Positions 38,071 to 45,914 of a stretch of DNA of 64,000 bases are shown here, in pieces (the stretch's first letter is position 1; each line of letters starts with the position of its first letter). The position numbers and the translations under genes are program-made. The stretch lies in assembly GCA_016707005.1 (NCBI GenBank), contig JADJIQ010000002.1, positions 1 through 64,000 of the forward strand, in the 5' to 3' direction. A model generated the notes under the pieces. That model did no database searches. It worked only from the letters and a program-made list of their open reading frames with translations, and was not told where the DNA came from. This stretch comes from Ignavibacteria bacterium. GTDB taxonomy: Bacteria; Bacteroidota; Ignavibacteria; Kapaibacteriales; Kapaibacteriaceae.

Positions 38071-39563
38071 TTTGTCACCATTTGATAAGTGCAAACATTG
38101 TTTCCTAGCCGATCTTGTAGAGTGAGGAGGAACTTGCCAGGCGGCAGTGTCTCAGCAAGATGTATCTGATAGCGTGAGACGCCTTGTGAGTCTGGTGCAA
38201 AGTCTTCCAAAACCCCCTTTGCAGTAATTCCTCCACTTAAAGTGTATACACTCCATGAAACTGCTGGTAAATCCGACTTGCAAGAAACAGTCACTGAACC
38301 AGAAGTCGGATTGGGAAATATGACGTCATCCGCTGCGGACCCGGGTTCTTGAGACCCTGTGGTTTCAGGTGAATAGTCAAAAGCAAGAACGCGGCTGTTT
38401 AGAACGAAGTACCCACGGGTGAGGTTTGGGTGTCCCACGCCTGCTCTGTCTTGACCTATTGTCCGGAATACAAACCAAGTGCTGGTATCAAGCTTGGCAA
38501 ATGGCTTTTCTTCACCTACTCTATACTTTACTATCCCGTGCCATTCTGGTGGAACTAGTTTTGTTGAAGCTCGATTAGTAAGCACGTGTTTGCAATCCTT
38601 CGACCACGATGCAACGGCAAGATCGCTGCCATTCCCCGTGCGATCACCGCGCATGTGCCAGATTGTATCACGGGTTTTCATATCGTAAATCGTTACATGG
38701 GGTAGAAGGTTGAGTTCTTCCTGGCTTTCATGTCTTCCATATCCGGAAACCATGAGTTTTGACCCATCTGATGAAAGAGAGGGCGTTCCATATACATCCC
38801 ATCCTTGTGGTGTTGATGTATCCTCCACCAGAGAAAGCGTACGCACGTAATTCATATAATACCCCCGCGATGTATTGACTACCTCGCAGTATGCAATAGT
38901 GGACTCACTACTATCAAAGTCCAGAATTGGGTCATATGCCCAGGTAACTACTCGGCTTCTACCCGTTGATCGATCCAATATCTTCATCCTCGGGAGTGTC
39001 CAATCAGATGCTCCATCACGCCAAGAAGAATCAGGCAGAGCGAGGTATCGCCCTGACGGTGATATTCCGAATTGACTGTAGTCCCATGGCTCAGGAGTAT
39101 CAGACTTACTGTAAAGGAGAGTATCAACAACCCTCCACGACGGATACTCAAGGACAAAGATGTCGCATGTCAGCTCGACAGGATTCCTCGTAGAAGTTAC
39201 CCCCACAACTAGTGTTCGCCCATCTTGTGAACAACGAACAGAATAGACATCTAACACACCAGTTAGATTTCGGTATCTCGGAATAACTCGGACGCTAAAT
39301 GAGTCAGTCACAACACCACTCTCTGCGTCGATGACTAGGACCCATCCTTTCCTAGTACCAATGAACAATTGATTGACATCGGATGCGAAGTCAACGGCAC
39401 CCCGCGCACGGAGCGTATCGAGATTCAATGTCCATAAGGGTTTCCCGAAGGTTGGTAGCTCTTGGGCTAAGGTTTGTGCTTGTCCACAAACCAACACAAA
39501 CAGCAAGGTTGCAAGCAACCCGTGTATTCGTGAGTATGGGTGAATTGAATTCGTTCTGGTCAT
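38067..39563 (-). CDS. WD-like beta-propeller protein with T9SS sorting domain
   Basis: ATG 39563 (MTRTNSIHPYSR) is chosen over 39599 and 39575 because GGAG lies seven bases before it. The 498-residue product has a signal peptide (to QTLAQE), then WD/quinoprotein-like repeats such as NQLFIGTRKGWVLVIDAESG, VLDVYSVRCSQDGRTLVVG and PSLSSDGSKLMVSGYG, and ends in a T9SS domain (DDVIFPNPTSGSVTV, LPPGKFLLTLQD). Its stop overlaps the start of the giant gene, so the two are translationally coupled and probably form one exported complex or act on one substrate. Confidence 0.8.
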   Translation of the reverse strand: MTRTNSIHPYSRIHGLLATLLFVLVCGQAQTLAQELPTFGKPLWTLNLDTLRARGAVDFASDVNQLFIGTRKGWVLVIDAESGVVTDSFSVRVIPRYRNLTGVLDVYSVRCSQDGRTLVVGVTSTRNPVELTCDIFVLEYPSWRVVDTLLYSKSDTPEPWDYSQFGISPSGRYLALPDSSWRDGASDWTLPRMKILDRSTGRSRVVTWAYDPILDFDSSESTIAYCEVVNTSRGYYMNYVRTLSLVEDTSTPQGWDVYGTPSLSSDGSKLMVSGYGRHESQEELNLLPHVTIYDMKTRDTIWHMRGDRTGNGSDLAVASWSKDCKHVLTNRASTKLVPPEWHGIVKYRVGEEKPFAKLDTSTWFVFRTIGQDRAGVGHPNLTRGYFVLNSRVLAFDYSPETTGSQEPGSAADDVIFPNPTSGSVTVSCKSDLPAVSWSVYTLSGGITAKGVLEDFAPDSQGVSRYQIHLAETLPPGKFLLTLQDRLGNNVCTYQMVTK

Positions 39564-40089
39564 TGCGTTCTCCATTGATTCGTTTGTATTACTTCTCATT
39601 TGTCATTTTATCTGTTTGCAACATGCGTCTTTCGAAGCTACCTGTCACCTTGACAAAACCTTTACTCAAAGGCTCCAGGCTCATCAACGACACCAGAGCT
39701 ATACTTGTCTGGAAACAGGGATGTTGGAAGGTCAAAACCGTCCAATAGCCACCAAAAGGACTTCTCAATCCTGATTCATCAATCGAATCAAGGCTGCCGG
39801 TAACGTGCGATGAAGACAAGCTTCTGTCAGAAATGAAGCAGGTCTGTGTGTAGTCTGGTAAGAACGATCTCGCATTACGTCAAGAGATTCATCGCACTCA
39901 CCAAACCAATGGAGTGCTAGGATTTCGCTGTATTCCTTGTCAGTTAAAGAACTGATCAATTCCATCAAATCAATTTGCGTCTCATCTGCATTGACTGCCC
40001 CATCATCTGACAGCAGTGCAGTTTCGTGGGAGCGTGTATTCGATGGGAAAGGCTGCGAACGGCGTACGGATTCTGCGTCCGTGCCGTTA
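39564..40089 (-). other. Gap beside the IS element with a truncated reading frame
   Basis: On the minus strand one frame stays open from the IS end to a stop at 39765, reading ...SVRRSQPF..., LMELISSLTDKEYSEILALH, ...WFGECDESLD. It has no start of its own and runs into the insertion sequence, so it may be the 3' end of a gene cut by the IS, or chance. No other gene is supported here. Confidence 0.25.
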
Positions 40090-40136
40090 TGGATTGGAAA
40101 ATCCGCGTAATGTGAACACCTCTTTCCGTTGCTAAC

Positions 40137-40280
40137 TGAGCAGTGAATTCCGCGTCAAAGTGAGCAGCGGATTCCGCGTCAAAGTGAGCAGTGAATTCCG
40201 CGTCAAAGTGAACAGTGAATTCCGCGCCAAAGTGAGCAGTGAATTCCGCGTCAAAGTGAGCAGTGAGTTGGCCGGCAAAG
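40137..40280 (+). repeat. Six tandem 24-bp transposase-binding units at IS left end
   Basis: Six contiguous 24-base units (TGAGCAGTGAATTCCGCGTC plus AAAG) at 40137, 40161, 40185, 40209, 40233 and 40257, with a seventh partial at 40281. Units 1, 3 and 5 are identical; 6 is the most diverged. IS21-family ends carry multiple transposase sites, but six perfect-phase units is a high number. Confidence 0.9.
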
Positions 40281-40391
40281 TACGCAGCGGAATCGCACGC
40301 CAGCACTCTGGAATGCATTCGATAGTGTAGGAAGATTGGTTGACATGATCGGCAGATTCCGAGAACATCACTGTTCAAGGATCACGCTGTC

Positions 40392-41999
40392 ATGGCAAAT
40401 ACACCGATCTCTATGAGTAAACTCAAACAAGTCCTGAAGCTCCATCTCTGTGGAAGGAGCAAACTTCAGATCAGCGCCATGACGGGCGTGTCACGCAATA
40501 CCGTCATCAAGTATGTCACTCTTCTGGAGCGCCTCGGCCTTACGGCCGAGGATCTTCGGCAGCGTAATAATGAGCAACTGGAACAGGTGTTCAGCCTTGA
40601 ACCACCCCAAGAGACTGATCCACGCCTGGCGATCCTCCATGCGTTTATCGAGCGCAATGACAGGCGCATGAAAAAGCGAGGCATGACGCATGGGCGCCTC
40701 TATGAAGATTACCGTCAACAGCACCCCGATGGGTACGGCAAGACGGCATTCTATCGGCACTATGGTCTGTGGAATCGTCGCAGCAAACCATCGATGCATC
40801 TCGAGCACAAGGCCGGAGACAAGATGTTTGTCGACTTCACCGGCGAGAAACTTCCGATGATCGATCCGCACACGGGTGAGCTCGTTTACGCTGAGTGCTT
40901 TGTGGCGATCCTGCCGGCCAGTCAGCTGACGTACGTGCAAGCTGTGGCCTCGCAGCGTGTAGAGGACTTCATCCGCTGCTGTGAGAATGCGCTGTACTAC
41001 TTCGGCGGAGCCCCCGCAGCGATGGTGCCGGACAATCTGAAGGCCGGCGTGATCAAAGCCGACAAGTATGAGCCTACGCTCAATGACAATTATGAAGCGT
41101 TTGCCGATCACTTCAGCATGGCTGTCGTCCCAGCCCGTGTATACCGGCCCAAGGACAAGGCGCACGTTGAGAATGCGGTCAAGATCACGTATCGCAAGAT
41201 CTTCGTCGAGCTGCCAGACACGCCGCCGGTGGGTCTCGAGGGCCTCAACGCAATGATAGCGCCGCTGCTGGAGGGCTACAACAACCGTCTGCTGACGGGC
41301 CGCACCTACTCGAGGCGATCGTACTTTGAAGAGGTGGAGCAGTCTACGCTACAACCGCTACCGGCCCATCGGTTTCAGCTGCGCTACTCTCGCACCGTTA
41401 CCGTGCAAAAGCATGGCTACGTCTACCTCAGTGTTGACCGACATTTCTACAGCGTCCCACACGGGTACATCAGCAAGAGGGTTCGGATACTCTATGACGG
41501 CGAGAGTGTCGATGTCTACCATCGCCATGAATGTATCGCCTCGCATATGCGCGATCGCACACCTCACGCCTACACCAAGGTGGCGGCCCACCAGACGCGT
41601 GCTCATCAAGAGATGGATGCCTGGTCGCCGGAATTCTTTCTCGAGCAGGCACGCACGATCGATCCGCTGGTGGAGAGCTACATCGGCAACGTCCTCAACC
41701 GCAAGCAACACCCCGATAAGGCCTATCGTATGTGCAAAGGCATCATCGCACTGGCTAAGCGCGTCGGCGTGCAGCGATTGATCCGCGCTTGCAGACGTGC
41801 CGACAGCGTGGGCTTGTATACCTACAAAACTCTTGCTGACATCCTCGCGCGCGGACTCGATGCGCAGCGCGAGGACGAAGAGGCCACCGATAAACCATCG
41901 ATGCCGACGCATGCAAACATCAGGGGGCCGGAGTACTTCTCCCGCCCTACATCCTCATTACCAACTTCGGAGACCTGCGATGAACGAACAAACCCTTGA
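40392..41999 (+). CDS. istA: IS21-family transposase IstA
   Basis: A 535-residue protein with an N-terminal helix-turn-helix (KLQISAMTGVSRNTVIKYV, about 22-42) and a DDE core: Asp in MFVDFTGE (about 145), Asp in MVPDNLKAG (about 215) and Glu in KDKAHVENAVK (about 258), followed by the C-terminal domain with HFYSVPHGYI. It cuts and joins the element ends. The stop lies 20 bases inside istB, as usual for IS21 pairs. Only about 45-50% similar by eye to the IstA at 59737, so the two elements are different species. Confidence 0.95.
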   Translation: MANTPISMSKLKQVLKLHLCGRSKLQISAMTGVSRNTVIKYVTLLERLGLTAEDLRQRNNEQLEQVFSLEPPQETDPRLAILHAFIERNDRRMKKRGMTHGRLYEDYRQQHPDGYGKTAFYRHYGLWNRRSKPSMHLEHKAGDKMFVDFTGEKLPMIDPHTGELVYAECFVAILPASQLTYVQAVASQRVEDFIRCCENALYYFGGAPAAMVPDNLKAGVIKADKYEPTLNDNYEAFADHFSMAVVPARVYRPKDKAHVENAVKITYRKIFVELPDTPPVGLEGLNAMIAPLLEGYNNRLLTGRTYSRRSYFEEVEQSTLQPLPAHRFQLRYSRTVTVQKHGYVYLSVDRHFYSVPHGYISKRVRILYDGESVDVYHRHECIASHMRDRTPHAYTKVAAHQTRAHQEMDAWSPEFFLEQARTIDPLVESYIGNVLNRKQHPDKAYRMCKGIIALAKRVGVQRLIRACRRADSVGLYTYKTLADILARGLDAQREDEEATDKPSMPTHANIRGPEYFSRPTSSLPTSETCDERTNP

Positions 42000-42738
42000 T
42001 CGCCTAAAGGCGATGAAGCTTCACGGCATGGCCAGAGCGTTTCAGAGTAGCCTGGCTTCGGCAACCGATCAGTTGATCACGCCGGACGAGTTGATCGACA
42101 CCTTGATCACCGCTGAGTGGGATGAGCGCGCCAACCGCAAACAGGAACGTAGCATCAAGAATGCCCACTTCCGTTACAAGGCGATGGCTGAACTCATTGA
42201 CTTCAGCGGTGAGCGGCATGCCTTTAAGAACCACATCCTGCGGCTGACCGACTGCAGCTTCATCGCCAAGCAGGAAAACGTGCTCATCACAGGCAGCACC
42301 GGTCTCGGGAAGAGCTACATCGCCTCGGCTATCGGCCACCAGGCGTGCACGCTTGGCTACCGGGTACTCTACGAATACAGTAACAAGCTCTTTGCGCGGC
42401 TGAAACTAGCCAAGGCCGACGGATCCTACATCAAGGATCTTGCCCGCATTGAACGCCAGGATCTGCTCATCATCGATGATTTCGGCATCCAACCCTTGGA
42501 CGCACAAAGCCGCGCCATTCTTATGGAAATCATCGAGGACCGCCACGGCAAACGCTCGACGCTCCTCACCTCGCAGGTACCTGTTGACGTCTGGCATGAG
42601 GTCATCGGTGAACAAACCGTCGCCGATGCTATCTTAGATCGCATCATTCATGACGCACATCGCCTCGAACTTGCAGGTGATTCCCTACGCAAACGCAAGG
42701 GCGATAAACTCAACCAGCCCAACGATTCAACGAACTGA
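41980..42738 (+). CDS. istB: IS21-family ATPase helper IstB
   Basis: ATG 41980 follows GGAGACC and overlaps istA; a longer frame from 41797 is only istA shadow. The 252-residue AAA+ protein has Walker A GSTGLGKS (about 107), Walker B LLIIDDFGIQPLDAQSRA (about 165) and a sensor region TLLTSQVPV. IstB assembles on target DNA and delivers it to IstA. The gene is intact, so the element may be active. Confidence 0.95.
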   Translation: MNEQTLDRLKAMKLHGMARAFQSSLASATDQLITPDELIDTLITAEWDERANRKQERSIKNAHFRYKAMAELIDFSGERHAFKNHILRLTDCSFIAKQENVLITGSTGLGKSYIASAIGHQACTLGYRVLYEYSNKLFARLKLAKADGSYIKDLARIERQDLLIIDDFGIQPLDAQSRAILMEIIEDRHGKRSTLLTSQVPVDVWHEVIGEQTVADAILDRIIHDAHRLELAGDSLRKRKGDKLNQPNDSTN

Positions 42739-42902
42739 TTTTTCATCAACAAAATCAATTTTCCTACACATCGAATGAGCACATTCTGAACACGCTGATT
42801 TGCATCGTTGAAAGCACCAATTGTGGTGTTCATTTTGCAACGGAATCAGGTGTTCAATTACACGCGGAAAACACTGCTCAGTTTATGCGGAATATCCAGT
42901 AG

Positions 42903-43010
42903 TGGGCGAACAACGTGCCTGAGAGAGGACACAAGAAAGGGTCAACAAGGGACTTCGAAGCGGGTAGTGCGCATATGCATGGCATGTTGCGACGGGATTG
43001 TGGGCTTCGT
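42903..43010 (+). repeat. Repeat B, copy 5 (right half only)
   Basis: GTGGGCGAACAACGTGCCTG through GGCATGTTGCGACGGGATTG matches the right half of copies 1-4; the left half is missing and is not found on the other side of the IS. Together with the IS end it fills 42739-43069. Confidence 0.75.
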
Positions 43011-43069
43011 GGGCTGTACACGCCGTCCTTCCCATGTTCGTCCGACCGCCTTTCACCATTCTGCTTGGT

Positions 43070-44170
43070 ATGAAACACCACCACCCGCCGCTGCTTGGTG
43101 CGATCGCCGCATGTATGATCGCACTTGCCGCTTGCGATACACCGTCAACCGAACTCTCTGCGCAGCAACAACGCACGGGCAGTACTGATACTTCTACTCA
43201 CCGCCTGACATTCACGAGTGGCATTCGCGCCATCCTTCAGGATGCAAAGGGTAATGTCTGGTTCGGAAGCCACAGCGAGGGTGTAGCGATGTATGATGGC
43301 AGCCGGCTTCGGTACTACACCACGAGTAATGGGCTCACTGATATGAGCATCCGCTCGATCAACGAAGATGCCCAGGGCGGGATCTGGTTCGAAGGGGCAA
43401 GGGGCTTGAGTCGAAGCATGAACGGTGTGATCACTCCGTTTGTGTTGCGGGCTGGACGTGAACCGGAACCATGGTCGTCGTCACGAACCGACATCTGGTT
43501 CAATGAGAACGTACTCACTGGAGCCAATAGCACCAAGCGCGATCCCGGTGTGTATCGCTATGATGGAGTATCGCTGCACTACCATACGGTGCCGATCGGC
43601 AATTCGGTGGACCCTGAGCGCGACGTTTCACTCTCCACGCAGCCGGTGCGCACCACAAACGGAACCGTTTGGTTCGGGTCGTATGGGGCTGTGGTCGAAT
43701 TCAAGGACGGCACGTTCAATGGGATCACCGACTCAACGTTGGGATTCAACGACGCGACCGAGCGCTTGCATGTCCGATCACTCTATGCCGACAGCAAGGG
43801 CAACCTGTGGATCGGCAATAACGGTATCGGCGTCATCCGTTACGACGGAACGCACTTCGAGAACTTCTCCCTCAAACACGGCTTGGTGTCGCCCAAAAGT
43901 ACCCACAGAGGCGATCCATCCCCCACCGGCACCTTGGAGCATGTCTTTGCCATTGGGGAAGACATCAACGGCAACCTCTGGTTCGGCGACCGAGACACTG
44001 GAGCGTGGAAGTACGACGGCAAGCAGTTCACGAACTACACACCGTCGAACGGTCTGACCAACACCCACATCTGGACCATCTACCGCGACCGCCGGAACAA
44101 CATGCTCTTCGGCATGGCCGACGGCTCCGTCTGCCGCTGGACCGGAGAACGGTTCGTGCTGGAGTGGTGA
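43070..44170 (+). CDS. Lipoprotein with two-component-regulator-type propeller repeats
   Basis: ATG 43070 gives MKHHHPPLLGAIAACMIALA and lipobox LAAC; a longer frame from 42998 is not supported. The 366-residue product is built of Reg_prop-like repeats: IRAILQDAKGNVWFGSHSEG, SINEDAQGGIWFEG, RSLYADSKGNLWIGNNGIG, FAIGEDINGNLWFGDRDTG, each followed by a 'YDG..F..Y...NGL' stretch. Such repeats form the periplasmic sensor propellers of hybrid two-component systems; here no kinase part is present, so it may be a surface or periplasmic binding protein. Confidence 0.8.
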   Translation: MKHHHPPLLGAIAACMIALAACDTPSTELSAQQQRTGSTDTSTHRLTFTSGIRAILQDAKGNVWFGSHSEGVAMYDGSRLRYYTTSNGLTDMSIRSINEDAQGGIWFEGARGLSRSMNGVITPFVLRAGREPEPWSSSRTDIWFNENVLTGANSTKRDPGVYRYDGVSLHYHTVPIGNSVDPERDVSLSTQPVRTTNGTVWFGSYGAVVEFKDGTFNGITDSTLGFNDATERLHVRSLYADSKGNLWIGNNGIGVIRYDGTHFENFSLKHGLVSPKSTHRGDPSPTGTLEHVFAIGEDINGNLWFGDRDTGAWKYDGKQFTNYTPSNGLTNTHIWTIYRDRRNNMLFGMADGSVCRWTGERFVLEW

Positions 44171-44249
44171 GGGGAGTGAAGATTCCGCTTCTACTGACCA
44201 TCATGTTTCGCGTTGGGATAAGCACCGGCGATATACCTGCAGCGTCTGG

Positions 44250-44292
44250 GCCTCTGCAATCAAGCATTGGGTTTAGCCAAACAGCGTACCTT
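44250..44292 (+). repeat. Repeat A, short copy
   Basis: CTGCAATCAAGCATTGGGTTTAG then CCAAACAGCGTACC: only the first 40 or so bases of the consensus. It lies between convergent genes. Confidence 0.6.
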
Positions 44293-44359
44293 AAGATCCG
44301 GGGTCAGTTCTTCGCTGATTTCACGAGTCATGCACGCCGATTGTCCGGGCGTGACATCG

Positions 44360-44929
44360 TCAATATTCATACTGACGGTCTAGCCGAAGTATTATCACCC
44401 CGAGTTGTGTTGTCGGACGTCCACTGCTGTGGCCTCCCCACTCCTGAACAACCAAATCATACTTCTCATCTATTGTTTTGATGTCTAAGTTCATAATGCG
44501 GCATGCTCTATCTATATGGACTCGACGACCATCTTGCAGATTCACGATCTTATACGAAGGCAATTCGTCGGAATACCGAACACACAGTGTGTAGTCGCTG
44601 GTTCTCACAATATCTCCAGTTAGCAATGAGCCACGATACGTACCCGTGCACTGAACCCATGCTTCTCCCAGATAGAGTACTGTAGAATCATGTTCATTTT
44701 CTCCCTTGTATGTTAGATCATACCTGCAGATAAACAACCCTGCATTTTGTGCGTCCGCGATCGTCAGGGGCTGCTCTTGCATTCCATCTCTTACCATAAA
44801 GGCATACCCTAAACTACTCCAGTTCATGTAGAACAATAGGAAAGCCACCGTGACAGCAGCCAATGATAATGCAATGGCATTGCGTCTCTTTTGCAAGAGA
44901 TACCGGAAGCCCTTAGCTGCATCGTTCAT
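44360..44929 (-). CDS. Single-span membrane protein of unknown function
   Basis: The 189-residue product has a short basic N-terminus (KGFRYLLQKRRN) and one span (AIALSLAAVTVAFLLFYM), then an extracytoplasmic domain with QNAGLFICRYDLTYKG, YLGEAWVQCTGTY and CVRYSD. The next minus-strand gene (45151-45705) has the same plan and similar words (GVFIQQYHTG, IEKHWTYGSITGTIDI), so they may be distant paralogues. No family recognised. Separated from it by repeat A. Confidence 0.65.
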   Translation of the reverse strand: MNDAAKGFRYLLQKRRNAIALSLAAVTVAFLLFYMNWSSLGYAFMVRDGMQEQPLTIADAQNAGLFICRYDLTYKGENEHDSTVLYLGEAWVQCTGTYRGSLLTGDIVRTSDYTLCVRYSDELPSYKIVNLQDGRRVHIDRACRIMNLDIKTIDEKYDLVVQEWGGHSSGRPTTQLGVIILRLDRQYEY

Positions 44930-45019
44930 TGCTGTCTATCCGCAGATCTGTTATCGTCCATCTCTATCTTTCTGTTGTGTTTCACTGCGCCAACCTGACA
45001 CTAGCGATTGACCTGCAAC

Positions 45020-45128
45020 ACCTTGGAACTGCAATCTAGCATTGGGTGTAGCAAATCAGCATACCTGTAAATGCGGTGGTCAGTTGGGGGTGGAATGAGG
45101 TGGTGAGTGAGTGCGGAATCTCCAAAGG
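45020..45128 (+). repeat. Repeat A copy, full length
   Basis: GAACTGCAATCTAGCATTGGG, GTAGCAAATCAGCATACC, GTAAATGCGGTGGTCAG, GGGTGGAATGAGGTGG and GAGTGCGGAATCTCCAAAG. One of the best-preserved copies, between two same-strand genes. Confidence 0.85.
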
Positions 45129-45150
45129 TAGGAGTGCAACTCCAATCTCA

Positions 45151-45705
45151 TCATTCTTTTCGTACCCAAGCATCCAACACGGCGCCAGTGTCAACCACTC
45201 CTCGAATCTCGCCTTCAATCTCTTTGGTTGGATATCGCACAATTGCAAAGTGCAAAGTGTCGGGAATAGCCTTGGTCCATATTCCAAAAAACTTCAACGA
45301 TGAATGATAGAACGAAAGACGAGCATCGCCTTCGACAATATCAATCCACTGGTCATCCGTTGTGACTCTATTGTTCCTACCTTGGCCTCCACTACATCTA
45401 ATACACAAGATGGTGCGAGATGTTGCCGTATCAATATCGATAGTTCCAGTTATGCTCCCGTATGTCCAGTGTTTCTCAATCCATATCTCCTCAATTGGAA
45501 TTGCAATATTATCAAATGCGACAACGACTTTCATGCCCGTATGATACTGTTGAATGAACACGCCTCGCTCTTTTGAATCAGATACGTCGCTCGATCCGTG
45601 AGTAGTTCCAGAACGCATAATATTTGGCAGATACAATGCTCCAAGCACTGTTAGACACACAACCGCAGAGACGGATGTCATAACAAAGATGCGCCTTCCA
45701 CTCAT
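45151..45705 (-). CDS. Single-span membrane protein of unknown function
   Basis: ATG 45705 (MSGRRIFVMTSVSAVV) has GGAG eight bases upstream; a GTG at 45723 is also possible. The 184-residue protein has one span (VMTSVSAVVCLTVLGALYL) and an extracytoplasmic domain with GVFIQQYHTGMKVVVAFDN and TILCIRCSGG. It resembles the 44360-44929 product in architecture. It begins right after the remnant at 45720-45914 in the same direction. Confidence 0.65.
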   Translation of the reverse strand: MSGRRIFVMTSVSAVVCLTVLGALYLPNIMRSGTTHGSSDVSDSKERGVFIQQYHTGMKVVVAFDNIAIPIEEIWIEKHWTYGSITGTIDIDTATSRTILCIRCSGGQGRNNRVTTDDQWIDIVEGDARLSFYHSSLKFFGIWTKAIPDTLHFAIVRYPTKEIEGEIRGVVDTGAVLDAWVRKE

Positions 45706-45719
45706 CGGTTGCACTCCTC

Positions 45720-45914
45720 TCACTTCTTATCGAGTTTGGTTTCTGAGATTGCGCGGCCGTCTACATCCTCGGCATTGTTCTCTTCGACAATTTCTTTAAC
45801 TCTATTGTTTGGTACAGTCCTACCAACGAGGCCCCACTTCTTTCCAACTGCATCAAGAGCATCTGATACAACATCAATGCAACTAGCACCTATCAACCGA
45901 TATATGACCCTTTG
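45720..45914 (-). pseudogene. Coding-like remnant without a start
   Basis: In the frame directly after the stop of the 785-residue gene the minus strand reads RVIYRLIGASCIDVVSDALD, then AVGKKWGLVGRTVPNNRVK and a charged end ...SETKLDKK. The protein-like character and the charged tail suggest the 3' end of a lost gene, or read-through sequence of the neighbour. No ATG or ribosome-binding site was found. Confidence 0.3.

Larger units (their letters stand above)
40090..42880 (+). mobile_element. IS21-family insertion sequence 1 (istA-istB)
   Basis: About 2.8 kb. The right end finishes ACTGCTCA at 42880; its reverse complement TGAGCAGTGTTTTCCGCG matches the left-hand units TGAGCAGTGAATTCCGCG, and TGAACACC-TTCCGTTGC words also pair between ends (40110-40132 and 42836-42858). 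The exact left boundary is uncertain (40090 to 40137) and no target duplication was found. It inserted beside repeat B copy 5, which is truncated on its left. Confidence 0.85.

Noticed and set aside
39965..40378. Minus-strand frames with repeated AHFDAEFT octapeptides
   Set aside because: Direct translation of the 24-bp transposase-site array of the IS left end.
41797..41979. Longer start for IstB of element 1
   Set aside because: The extra part is antiframe of istA; ATG 41980 has a ribosome-binding site and the expected family N-terminus.
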